NCBI RefSeq assembly: GCF_027568395.1
Contig: NZ_JANKZL010000013.1
Span: 62,001-126,000 of the forward strand
From: Aminobacter sp. HY435
GTDB taxonomy: Bacteria > Pseudomonadota > Alphaproteobacteria > Rhizobiales > Rhizobiaceae
Reading direction: 5' to 3'
Length of the DNA: 64,000 bases
Shown here in pieces: positions 17,374-26,079 of this stretch. The position numbers and the translations under genes are program-made. Positions within the stretch are counted from its first letter, which is position 1, and the number at the start of each line of letters is the position of its first letter. A model generated the notes under the pieces. It was not told where the DNA came from. It did not search any database and saw nothing but the letters and a program-made list of their open reading frames with translations.

Positions 17374-18825
17374 TCAGATCGGATAATGCAACGGACCGTC
17401 CTGGATGGTGATCCAGCGCAGCTCTGTGAACTCGGCGATGCCGGCCTTGCCGCCGAAACGGCCGTAGCCGGAATCCTTGACGCCGCCGAACGGCATCTGC
17501 GCCTCGTCGTGAACAGTCGGTCCGTTGATGTGGCAGATGCCGGATTCGATGCGCCGGGCCACTGCCATGGCGCGGTTGATGTCGCGGCTGAACACGGCGG
17601 ATGACAGCCCGTATTCGGTGTCGTTGGCGACCCTGACGGCCTCGTCGACGCTGCCGACCCGCACCACCGTCACCACCGGGCCGAAACTCTCCTCGCCATA
17701 GATGCGCATTGCGGGCGTCACCCGGTCGAGTAACGTCGCCTGGACGATAGTGCGGTCGATGCCGCCGCCGGCTGCAAGCACCGCGCCCTTGGCCACGGCG
17801 TCGCGGACGAGCTGGTCGATGCGGTTGGCCGCGCCGATGTCGACGACCGAACCGAGCGGCGTGTTGCCGTTGCGGGGATCGCCGGCTTCGAGCGTGCGCG
17901 CCTTGGCGGCGAGGGCGGTGACGAATTCGTCGGCGATCTTCTCGTCGACGACGATGCGCTCGGTCGACATGCAGATCTGGCCCTGGTTCATGTAGGCGCC
18001 GAAGGCGGCGGCGGCGACTGCCTGTTCGATGTCGGCGTCGTCCAGCACGATGAACGGCGCCTTGCCGCCGAGTTCCAGCAGCACAGGCTTGAGGTATCGG
18101 CCGGCGGTCTCGGCGATGACCCGGCCGACGCGGGTCGAGCCGGTGAAGTTGACGCGGCGCACGGCGGGATGTGCAATCAGCGACTCGACGATTTCGGGCG
18201 CATCGTCGGGCGCATTGGAAACCGCGTTCAGCACACCCGCCGGGAGCCCGGCCTCATGCAGCGCATCGACGATCAGCCGATGTGTGCGCGGGCAGATTTC
18301 GGAGGTCTTCATCACCACCGTATTGCCGCAGGCGAGCGGGGTGGCAAGCGAGCGCACGCCGAGGATGACGGGCGCGTTCCACGGCGCGATCGACAGCACC
18401 ACGCCGGCCGCCTGGCGGATGCCCATGGCGAGGCTGCCCGGACGGTTTGACGGAATGATCTCACCCGCGATCTGGGTCGTCAGCGAGGCCGCCTCGCGCA
18501 GCATGTCGGCGGCGAGGCCGACATTGAACATCGCCCATCCGGCGGTGGCGCCGGTTTCGGCGGCCATGGCGGCGACGAATTCGGGCGCCTTGGCCTGCAG
18601 GCGCTCTGCTGCAGCCAGCAGGATCTTGCGGCGCGCGCCCGGACCGGTTGCCGACCATGCCGGAAAGGCCTTGGCGGCGGCATTGGCGGCGCGCCGCGCG
18701 TCCTCGACGGTCGCCGCGGCGACCACGGTCGCGGTTTCGCCCGAAATCGGGTTGGCGCGTTCGAAGGTACGACCGTCAGAGGCGCCCTGGTCCTCGTTGG
18801 CAATTGAAAGTCCCAGCACTTCCAT
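17374..18825 (-). CDS. Aldehyde dehydrogenase (aromatic/salicylaldehyde-vanillin type)
   Basis: A 483-residue NAD-dependent aldehyde dehydrogenase. Asn150 (IAPWNAP), Glu251 (LELGGKAP) and the nucleophile Cys285 (QGQICMSTER) are in place. The QGQICMSTERIVV context is the form found in salicylaldehyde, benzaldehyde and vanillin dehydrogenases, so an aromatic aldehyde is the likely substrate. It lies 9 bases after the LivF-like gene and probably shares its operon. Confidence 0.88.
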   Translation of the reverse strand: MEVLGLSIANEDQGASDGRTFERANPISGETATVVAAATVEDARRAANAAAKAFPAWSATGPGARRKILLAAAERLQAKAPEFVAAMAAETGATAGWAMFNVGLAADMLREAASLTTQIAGEIIPSNRPGSLAMGIRQAAGVVLSIAPWNAPVILGVRSLATPLACGNTVVMKTSEICPRTHRLIVDALHEAGLPAGVLNAVSNAPDDAPEIVESLIAHPAVRRVNFTGSTRVGRVIAETAGRYLKPVLLELGGKAPFIVLDDADIEQAVAAAAFGAYMNQGQICMSTERIVVDEKIADEFVTALAAKARTLEAGDPRNGNTPLGSVVDIGAANRIDQLVRDAVAKGAVLAAGGGIDRTIVQATLLDRVTPAMRIYGEESFGPVVTVVRVGSVDEAVRVANDTEYGLSSAVFSRDINRAMAVARRIESGICHINGPTVHDEAQMPFGGVKDSGYGRFGGKAGIAEFTELRWITIQDGPLHYPI

Positions 18826-18834
18826 CTCAGGTCC

Positions 18835-19563
18835 TCACCTATTCTGCATTTCGGAGTTCTTTCCGAGGAACGCGCGCTGCACGGCCTCGTCTTCGAGCAG
18901 CGCTTGCGCGCTGTTTTCGCCAACGATCCGGCCCGCTTCCATCAGGTAGCCGCGGTCGGCGATGCCGAGGCTGACCTTGACGTTCTGCTCGACGATGACC
19001 AGCCCGACGCCGGTTTGCTGGACACGGCGCAACGTAGCGAACAGCTCGGTCACCACGACGGGAGCCAGGCCCAGGCTCGGCTCGTCCAGCATCAGGAAAT
19101 CGGGGTTCGACATCAGCGCGCGGCCAATCGCCACCATCTGTTGCTCGCCCCCCGACATCGTGTTGGCGTATTGCCCCCGCCGCTGCGCCAGTTTTGGAAA
19201 CAGCTCGTAGACAAAGGCGCGGCGCCTCGTTTCCTCCCCCCTGGCGCGCGGCGCATAGGCGCCGAGCAGAAGGTTCTCCTCGACCGTCAGGTCGCCGAAG
19301 ATACCGCGCCCTTCCGGAACCAGCGCGATGCCGACTTCGACGACCTCATGGGCGGGACGGCCGAGCAGTTGCTTGCCGTCGAGCGCGACGGACGATCCGG
19401 CATCCGGGCTTACCATTCCGGCCACGGCCTTCAGCAGCGACGACTTGCCGGCGCCGTTGGCTCCGAGGATGACGATGGTTTCGCCCTTGGCCGCGCGCAC
19501 GGAAATGCTGTCGAGGGCCAGGTGCTGGCCGTAGTGCAGGCAGAGATTGGCGACCTCAAGCAT
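18835..19563 (-). CDS. livF: Branched-chain amino acid-type ABC transporter ATPase (LivF-like)
   Basis: A 242-residue ATPase with Walker A GANGAGKSS, signature MSGGEQQM and Walker B FLMLDEPSLGL. It starts at ATG 19563, overlapping the LivG stop by 8 bases. It forms a heterodimer with LivG. The position beside aromatic catabolism genes suggests that this Liv system imports an aromatic or other carboxylate, as HAAT-family transporters often do, not leucine. Confidence 0.92.
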   Translation of the reverse strand: MLEVANLCLHYGQHLALDSISVRAAKGETIVILGANGAGKSSLLKAVAGMVSPDAGSSVALDGKQLLGRPAHEVVEVGIALVPEGRGIFGDLTVEENLLLGAYAPRARGEETRRRAFVYELFPKLAQRRGQYANTMSGGEQQMVAIGRALMSNPDFLMLDEPSLGLAPVVVTELFATLRRVQQTGVGLVIVEQNVKVSLGIADRGYLMEAGRIVGENSAQALLEDEAVQRAFLGKNSEMQNR

Positions 19564-20284
19564 GGTCCGCTCCGAGATAGGCGCGCACCACTTCCCGGTC
19601 GGCGAGCACGTCCGAGGTCGCGCCGTCGGCAATCGTGCGACCGGCGTTCATCACCACGCAGCGGCCGCACAGCGCGCGCACGGCGTCCATGACGTGTTCG
19701 ACCAGGAGAACGGTCACGCCGCGCTCGGCGAGCGAGCCGACGAGGTCGATACCGATGCGCAATTCCGTAGGGTTCAACCCGGCCAGCCACTCGTCGAGCA
19801 GCAGAAGCTCCGGTTCGGCGGCCAGCGCCCGCGCCAGCTCCATCCGCTTCTGGTCGATATAGGTCAGTTGCTCCGCCGTTTCGTCGGCGCGGCCGGCCAG
19901 CCCGACCTGCTCGAGACGCTTCATCGCTTCCTGACGCGCGGCCTCGCCCCACAGCCGGCGACGCCCGAAGGCAAGGGCGGCGACGACGTTTTCGACAACG
20001 CTGAGCGAAGGCAGGATACGCACCAGCTGGAACGTCCGCGCCACACCCTTCAGCGCGATGCGGTTGGCCGGAAGGCCGGTCAGTGGCTCGCCGCGCAGGC
20101 TGATTTTGCCCTGGCTCGCCGGCAGCAGGCCGGAGACCATGTTCAGCACGGTGGTCTTGCCCGAGCCGTTGGGGCCGAGCAGGCCGACGACCTCGCCCTC
20201 AGCGATCTTGAACGACACGCCGTCCACGGCCGTCAGCCCGCCGAAGCGTTTGGTCAGGCCGGAGAGCTCGAGAAGCGCGGTCAT
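19556..20284 (-). CDS. livG: Branched-chain amino acid-type ABC transporter ATPase (LivG-like)
   Basis: A 242-residue ATPase with Walker A GPNGSGKTT and Walker B LLLLDEWLAGLNPTE. The signature region reads LTYIDQKRMELARAL, differing from the canonical LSGGQ in the first residues as is usual in LivG. The start at 20284 overlaps the LivM stop as ATGA. It is an internal gene of a five-gene transporter set. Confidence 0.92.
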   Translation of the reverse strand: MTALLELSGLTKRFGGLTAVDGVSFKIAEGEVVGLLGPNGSGKTTVLNMVSGLLPASQGKISLRGEPLTGLPANRIALKGVARTFQLVRILPSLSVVENVVAALAFGRRRLWGEAARQEAMKRLEQVGLAGRADETAEQLTYIDQKRMELARALAAEPELLLLDEWLAGLNPTELRIGIDLVGSLAERGVTVLLVEHVMDAVRALCGRCVVMNAGRTIADGATSDVLADREVVRAYLGADHA

Positions 20285-21213
20285 GGCGCAGCCTCCGCGC
20301 TCTTGCCTTTCCACTGCTTCTCGGCGAAGGCCACAATGCCCTTCGGCAGCACGAAGACGATGGCGATGAACAGCAGCCCGAGGATGATCGAGTAGTGGTT
20401 GGGGAAGTTGGCCGACAGCCATTCGAACAGCAGGAACAGCGGCACCGCCCCGAGCAGCGGTCCCCATAGCCGATTTGCCCCGCCGAGCAGCGCCATGATC
20501 AGCGTCAGGAACGAGATCGTCGGATTGAACACGATCGCCGGCTCGACATAGGTCCAGCGCGGCGCCTGGATGGCGCCGACCAGGGTGATGATGACGGCGC
20601 TTGCCGCAAACAGCGCGAGCTTCACCCTGGCGATGTCGATGCCGCAATGGGCTGCCACCACCTCGTCGTCGCCGATCACCCTCAGCGCCAGGCCGATACG
20701 GCTGCGCCCGATCCACCAGGCGAGCAAGATCGTCGTCGCGCCAAGCGCCAGCAGCTGCCAGTAGATATCCTCCGATCCGAGATCGAGGAAGATGTAGCGG
20801 CCGAGCGTGCCGGTGACATTGACCTCGTACCACGTCACCAGCTGGCGGATGAGTTCTGCCAGGCCGAAGGTGAAGATGACGAAATAGACGCCGGCGAGAC
20901 GCAAGGTGGACAGGCCGACGACCAGCGCCACGACCAGCCCGATCAGCGCCGCGACCAGCAGCACGAGCGGATAGGGCAGCGTCTCGCTGAGCACGGCGAC
21001 CGTGTAGGCGCCGATGCCGAAGAACGCCACCGTGGCGAGCGAGACATACCGCGTCGGCCCCGAAAATAGCGCCCAGGCGGTCGCAAGCGTGACGTAGCCG
21101 GCGATGCCGATCATCAAGCCGAGGCCGTAGGCGTCGAGGTAGACGGGGGCCAGTGCCAGCGCCGCGAGCGTGGCAAGCGCCGCCGCCCAGCCGGCAAGGT
21201 CTCTTGCGGTCAT
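20281..21213 (-). CDS. livM: Branched-chain amino acid-type ABC transporter permease (LivM-like)
   Basis: A 310-residue membrane permease with 8-9 hydrophobic helices and the LivM conserved block around ALRVIGDDEVVAAHCGID, followed by the KLALFAASAVI helix. The start at 21213 overlaps the LivH stop as ATGA. It pairs with LivH. Confidence 0.93.
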   Translation of the reverse strand: MTARDLAGWAAALATLAALALAPVYLDAYGLGLMIGIAGYVTLATAWALFSGPTRYVSLATVAFFGIGAYTVAVLSETLPYPLVLLVAALIGLVVALVVGLSTLRLAGVYFVIFTFGLAELIRQLVTWYEVNVTGTLGRYIFLDLGSEDIYWQLLALGATTILLAWWIGRSRIGLALRVIGDDEVVAAHCGIDIARVKLALFAASAVIITLVGAIQAPRWTYVEPAIVFNPTISFLTLIMALLGGANRLWGPLLGAVPLFLLFEWLSANFPNHYSIILGLLFIAIVFVLPKGIVAFAEKQWKGKSAEAAP

Positions 21214-22082
21214 CGCGACGCCCTCCCGAACAGGCCGGACGGGCGCCACAGCAGGATGGCGAGGAATATCAGGTATGTGGCAGCCAAGGTCAGTCCCGGA
21301 TCGAGATAGGTGGCGACGAAGGTCTCGACGAGGCCGAGGATGAGGCCGGCGCTGAGCGCGCCGAGCACGTTGCCGACACCGCCCATGATGACAACGATCA
21401 GCGCCTTCATGGTGAAGACCACGCCGGAGGCGGCGGTGAATGTCTGGTACATCGAGATCGCCACGCCGCCAGCGGCGGCCAGCGCGCTGCCGAGCGCGAA
21501 GGCGAAGCGGGCCTGGCGGTTGACGTCGATGCCGACCAGCGAGGCGGCGGCCGGGGACACGCCGACGGCGCGCAGCGCGGTGCCCCACCGGGTGCGGGTG
21601 AGCGCAAGATAGAGCCCGCCGCCGATCAGCACGGCAAGGGCGAAGGCGAGGAGCCTGTTGGCGGCGATGTTGGTCCCGAGGATCGTCACCGGCACGTTAA
21701 GATAGGTGTAGCTGGTGTAATTGGCGCCAAAAATGACGAAAAGCGTGCCCTGAATGACGAAAAGCAGGCCGAAAGTCGCGAGAATCGAATCGATTTCCAG
21801 GCTCGCCTTGTCCTTGGCGCGCGCCACCAGCGGCCGCATCATCAGTGAATAGACGACATAACCGAAGGCGAAGCCGGCGGGCACGGCGATCGCCAGCCCG
21901 ACGACGGGATTGATGCCCGCTCCGCTGTAGAGCGCGAAGGCGAGGAAGGAGGCAGTGACGATGGTGTCGCCAAAGGCCAGGTTCATGATGCGCGCGATGC
22001 CGTATTGCAGGGTCAATCCCATGGCGACGAGCGCGTATGTACCCCCGAGCACGAGCCCGGTGAGAATGGCTGTTACCAGCAT
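21210..22082 (-). CDS. livH: Branched-chain amino acid-type ABC transporter permease (LivH-like)
   Basis: A 290-residue permease that opens LVTAILTGLVLGGTYALVAM and carries the LivH motif ALRAVGVSPAAASLVGIDV and the conserved VIMGGVGNVLGAL. It lies 24 bases after the binding-protein gene and overlaps LivM by 4. Confidence 0.93.
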   Translation of the reverse strand: MLVTAILTGLVLGGTYALVAMGLTLQYGIARIMNLAFGDTIVTASFLAFALYSGAGINPVVGLAIAVPAGFAFGYVVYSLMMRPLVARAKDKASLEIDSILATFGLLFVIQGTLFVIFGANYTSYTYLNVPVTILGTNIAANRLLAFALAVLIGGGLYLALTRTRWGTALRAVGVSPAAASLVGIDVNRQARFAFALGSALAAAGGVAISMYQTFTAASGVVFTMKALIVVIMGGVGNVLGALSAGLILGLVETFVATYLDPGLTLAATYLIFLAILLWRPSGLFGRASR

Positions 22083-22106
22083 CGACTGCCTCCCTGTTTC
22101 AGCCGC

Positions 22107-23336
22107 TTACTGCGACTTCCAGGGCTGACGCGGCAGCACCGGCTTGCTTGCGCCGGCGCGGTCGCCCGGGGCGACGCCGACGAACTGGCCATTCTGCCAC
22201 TGGCCGGTCCACCACAACTGGCGCAACTGGTTGTCCTCGAGCTTGGTCTCGCCGAGAACGGTCTTGAACGTACCGGTCGACAGTTCCTCCGACACCGCGT
22301 CGCGGTCGAGGCCCTTGCGCTTGATTGCCTCCTGCAGCATCTGCAGGCTGGCATAGGTGATCACGCTGCCCCAGTAGTCCGGGCCCTGGCCGGTGACTTC
22401 CTCATGGCGCTTGCGGTAGGCGGCGTTCTCGGCATTGTTCGGGTCGATGCCGCCAAGGCTCATGATGCCGGCGGCGTTGTCGCCGTTGTTCTTGGAATAG
22501 ACCGGGAAGCCGGTGCCGACGCCGAGATAGAGTACCTTCGGGTTGAAGGCGGCGACCTGCGACTGCTGCGTCAGCGCGAATGTATCCGGCGGATAGGAGA
22601 AGGCGACGAAGGTGTCGGCGCCGCTGGCCTTGGCCTCGTTGATCAGCGGGGTGAAGTCGGACGTGCCGATCGGATAGGTCTTGTCGTAGGCGATCTCGAT
22701 GCCCGCTTCCTGGAAGGCCGGGCGTGCCGCCGTGACGAGGTCGATGCCGAAACCGTCGGCGATCGAGATCATCGCGACCTTGTTGTTGATCGTGCCGGCC
22801 TTGTTGGCGTCGACCAGGACCTGGGCCAGCGCTTTCGCATAGTCATGACCGCCGCCGAGCATCCAGAAGCTCTTCTTCCAGCGCTTGACGAAATCGGGCG
22901 CCTTGTCGGTCACGGCAGAGACGGCGAGCTGGGGATAGCCATAGCGGTCGAACATCGGCGCGACTGCGAGGTTGAAGCCGGTGCCCCACGGCACCAGCAT
23001 GAAATCGACCTTGTCCTGCGTGGCCAGGCGTTCGACCGCGCGCACCACTTCCTCGGCCGACGAACGGTCGTCATATTCGACCACTTCGATCGGCAGCTTC
23101 TTGCCGTCGGGCATTTCGAGCCCGCCAGCGTCGTTGACGTCCTTGACCCACAGCACGTAGTTCGGAATCGTGGTGATGCCGGCGCCGCCAGCATTGGGGC
23201 CGGTCTTGGACACGGCGTAACCGATGCGGACCGATTTCCGCTCCTCCGCCGACGAAACGGTGATCCCGCCGGCCGCGAGGGCTGCCAGCGCAATGCCGAG
23301 CGTGTGCAGGAACTGCCTGCGCTTGAACAGTGTCAT
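22107..23336 (-). CDS. Branched-chain amino acid-type ABC transporter substrate-binding protein (LivK-like, Tat signal)
   Basis: A 409-residue type-1 periplasmic binding protein of the HAAT family. I start at ATG 23336 because GGGAGGAGGAAG lies just upstream. The N-terminus MTLFKRRQFLHTLGIALAAL has a twin-arginine motif (KRRQFL) and hydrophobic core, suggesting Tat export. The mature part begins KSVRIGYAVSKTGPNAGG. It is the first gene of the operon continuing to the SDR at 16573 and is divergent from the AraC regulator. Confidence 0.9.
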   Translation of the reverse strand: MTLFKRRQFLHTLGIALAALAAGGITVSSAEERKSVRIGYAVSKTGPNAGGAGITTIPNYVLWVKDVNDAGGLEMPDGKKLPIEVVEYDDRSSAEEVVRAVERLATQDKVDFMLVPWGTGFNLAVAPMFDRYGYPQLAVSAVTDKAPDFVKRWKKSFWMLGGGHDYAKALAQVLVDANKAGTINNKVAMISIADGFGIDLVTAARPAFQEAGIEIAYDKTYPIGTSDFTPLINEAKASGADTFVAFSYPPDTFALTQQSQVAAFNPKVLYLGVGTGFPVYSKNNGDNAAGIMSLGGIDPNNAENAAYRKRHEEVTGQGPDYWGSVITYASLQMLQEAIKRKGLDRDAVSEELSTGTFKTVLGETKLEDNQLRQLWWTGQWQNGQFVGVAPGDRAGASKPVLPRQPWKSQ

Positions 23337-23511
23337 GAACTTCCTCCTCCCAGATGGCATCCTTGGCGGACGCGCTTGTCGGCCGATCGGAAACTGCAGC
23401 CATTCTCCTCCAGGCGCATTTTCCAGCCGATGCGAGACGTTACGACGGCTCTCATACGATACAAATAGACTTTTTCAGGAGATAATTGCACTTTACACGG
23501 GCAGGGGAGAG

Positions 23512-24429
23512 ATGATGGAGCGACTGCAGCGAGCTTTGGCGGGTGCTGGCCAGCCACGTCCGGTTGCCGGCCTGTCTTCGGCCATGCCGGACACCGAGGC
23601 GCGGATGTTCCGGTCGGCGCTGACGGCGTCCGAATGGGTGCTGCACGGGCGGCGCCATCGCGTATTCGTGTTGCTGTCGGGTGCCGGCCGCATAAAGCTG
23701 GAAAAGACCCATGCCCCGCTGGCGGGACCATGCGTGGTGTGGCTGCCAGCCGGCAATTCCGCGAAGCTGACGCTCGACGCCGGCTCCGAAGGCGCGCAGC
23801 TGACCATTTCCGAACTGTCGCTTGGGCGCGCCATTCCGGCTGGGCCGGTGGCGGCACAGATCCGCGAGGCGATGTTCGATCCGGCGCTCGGCACGCGCGT
23901 TTCGGCGGGCGTCGCGCGCAAGCTGACGGCGATGGTCGAGGCGATCGAGGCCGAACTGAAGGACGATGCGCCCGGCGCGCAGGATGCGGTGCGCCACCAC
24001 ATCGCGCTGCTGGTCATCGCGCTGTGGCGGCTGTCGAGTCCGGCCGCGGCCAAGCCACAGCCGTCGCCGCGGACAATAGTCCACGGCTTCCTGCAACTGG
24101 TCGAGCTGCATGCCCGCGATCATTGGAGCGTCGCCCAATATGCGCGCCTGCTCGGCGTCACCGCCGACCGGCTCAACACGGCGATCCGCCGCGCCACCGG
24201 ACGCTCGCCGCTGATGCTGATGCACACCCGCCTGATCGCCGAGGCCGAAACCCTGCTCGACAGCTCGACGCTGCAGGTGGCCGAGGTCGCCGAGGCGCTG
24301 GGCTTTCGCGACCCGGCCTATTTCAACCGCTTCTTCAAGCGCATGACCGGGATCGCGCCCGGGCGGCGGCGCAGCCAGCCGTTCCAGAATGCGCCGGGTC
24401 CGGCGCGCTCCTTCGCCGCCTGGCCGTGA
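23512..24429 (+). CDS. AraC family transcriptional regulator
   Basis: A 305-residue AraC-type regulator with an N-terminal cupin-like sensing domain (HRVFVLLSGAGRIKL, WLPAGNSAKL) and two C-terminal helix-turn-helix motifs (WSVAQYARLLGVTADRLNTA; LQVAEVAEALGFRDPAYFNR). GGGGAGAG precedes ATG 23512; a second ATG at 23515 is equally placed. It is divergent from the LivK-like gene with 175 bases between, so it probably activates the transporter/ALDH/SDR operon. Confidence 0.9.
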   Translation: MMERLQRALAGAGQPRPVAGLSSAMPDTEARMFRSALTASEWVLHGRRHRVFVLLSGAGRIKLEKTHAPLAGPCVVWLPAGNSAKLTLDAGSEGAQLTISELSLGRAIPAGPVAAQIREAMFDPALGTRVSAGVARKLTAMVEAIEAELKDDAPGAQDAVRHHIALLVIALWRLSSPAAAKPQPSPRTIVHGFLQLVELHARDHWSVAQYARLLGVTADRLNTAIRRATGRSPLMLMHTRLIAEAETLLDSSTLQVAEVAEALGFRDPAYFNRFFKRMTGIAPGRRRSQPFQNAPGPARSFAAWP

Positions 24430-24439
24430 AGCGCCGGGC

Positions 24440-25843
24440 TCAGACGGATGGAGAGAAAATCTTCCCGGGATTGAGCAGATCCCGTGGGTCGAGCAAAGCC
24501 TTGATGGCGCTGGCCAGTTCCCGCTTCACGGGGTCGACGTGACGTTCATAGGCTTCGCGCTTGTCGAGGCCGACGCCGTGCTCGGCTGAGAACGAGCCGC
24601 CGCTTTCGGCGAGGCCAACGTAAAGCACGTCTTCGATCGCCAGATGCCTGTCGTGCGGCAAGGGGCCGTCGCAGTTGATCGAAATGTGCAGGTTGCCGTC
24701 GGCGAGATGGCCGAAGACGTATGGCGCATAGGATGGGTCGATCGACTTGAGGCCGGCCTCGATGGCGCAGACGTAGGCATCGAGATTGCCGCCCGGCACC
24801 GAGACGTCGAAGGACGGCGGCAGTTTGTGTATCCGTTCGATGAGCTCGGTTTCCTCGCGCAAGCGCCAGATCGCCCTCGCCTGCTGCAGCGACGTGGCGA
24901 CGAGCCCGTCAACGATGCCCGCCTCTTCCCACAGGGCTGCGAGACCTTCCTCAAGCGCCGTAGTCGCGGCGTCGACGGTGTCTGCGCCGAGCTCGAGCAC
25001 CAGCAGGCAGGGCGCGTCCAATGGCAACTGCCCCGGCGCGAAGCCGAGCATCTTGTTCATCGCCACGGCAAAGCCGCGCCACATGATTTCGGCGGCGCGC
25101 AGCGACGTACCGGTCTGGCCGAGGAAATGCCTGACGAGGCGCTGCGCGGCGGCGGCGTCGTTGATGCCGACGAGGGCCGTGGCGCTCGCGCCGGCGACCG
25201 GATCGAGCCGCATGGCAACGCGGGTGACGATGCCAAGTGTGCCTTCGGCGCCGACAAACAGGTGCTTGAGGTCGTAGCCCGCGCTGGTCTTGAGTACGCG
25301 CGTCAGGTCGGAAAAGATGCGGCCGTCGGGCAGCACCGCTTCAAGCCCCAGGATGCGGTGGCGCATCGTGCCGTTGCGAAAGGCCATGATGCCGCCGGCG
25401 TTGGTCGAGACCATGCCGCCGATGGTGCAGCTGCCGCGCGCCGCAAGGTCGATGCCGGGGTCGAGCCCATCTGCCAGCGCAGCGTTCTGCAACGTGGCAA
25501 GCGTCGTCCCTGCCTGGACGATCGCCACACGTGCGAAAGGATCGATTTCCTCGATCCGGTTCATTGCGCCGAGGTCGCAGATGATCTGACCCACATGGCT
25601 GGTAGCGGCACCGGTGAGGCCGGTTCGTCCACCCTGCGGCACGAGGCTGACGTTGTTGTCGGCGCAGAATTTGACGAGGGCAGCCACTGCTGCCGTGTCT
25701 GCCGGCCGCACCAGGGCCGATGCGCCGAAGTTTCGCTCGTCAAAGCCCGGATCGCGGTGCGAAAGTTCGGCGTGACCCCAAACCGCCGCGTTGCAGCCCA
25801 AGCCGCGCAGCGCGTCGACGAGCGTTTTTTCGTCGGTCACCAT
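24440..25843 (-). CDS. FAD-linked 2-hydroxyacid dehydrogenase (GlcD/D-2-hydroxyglutarate dehydrogenase-like)
   Basis: A 467-residue flavoprotein of the VAO/PCMH family. The FAD-binding segment is VPQGGRTGLTGAA, with GSCTIGGMVSTNAGG further on. The C-terminal FAD-oxidase domain ends with the metal-site style HLADGNLHISIN and SFSAEHGVGLDK. I start at ATG 25843 because GGAG lies six bases upstream; an upstream ATG at 25861 is also in frame. Likely substrates are D-lactate, glycolate or D-2-hydroxyglutarate. It is convergent with the AraC gene and divergent from gabT. If it acts on D-2-hydroxyglutarate, it would fit beside a 2-oxoglutarate-using aminotransferase. Confidence 0.88.
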   Translation of the reverse strand: MVTDEKTLVDALRGLGCNAAVWGHAELSHRDPGFDERNFGASALVRPADTAAVAALVKFCADNNVSLVPQGGRTGLTGAATSHVGQIICDLGAMNRIEEIDPFARVAIVQAGTTLATLQNAALADGLDPGIDLAARGSCTIGGMVSTNAGGIMAFRNGTMRHRILGLEAVLPDGRIFSDLTRVLKTSAGYDLKHLFVGAEGTLGIVTRVAMRLDPVAGASATALVGINDAAAAQRLVRHFLGQTGTSLRAAEIMWRGFAVAMNKMLGFAPGQLPLDAPCLLVLELGADTVDAATTALEEGLAALWEEAGIVDGLVATSLQQARAIWRLREETELIERIHKLPPSFDVSVPGGNLDAYVCAIEAGLKSIDPSYAPYVFGHLADGNLHISINCDGPLPHDRHLAIEDVLYVGLAESGGSFSAEHGVGLDKREAYERHVDPVKRELASAIKALLDPRDLLNPGKIFSPSV

Positions 25844-26079
25844 GGTACACTCCATCGGCATGCGGATCAGCTGCGAGCCTATGCCAAAACTGGCTTGCGC
25901 TGTAGCCGAACATTGTCCCGGCGGCGACGAATCCGACGAGATGTCGTCGACTGCATCGGAACGGAGCGCAGGAGGGCAGGTCGTCGCGATTTTTTCCAGC
26001 GCATCGCGATTGACGAGCCGGGCTATTTGGACTTCGCTTCGGCAGGACGCCTGACATCATCCGTTTTGGAGAGTTCGCC

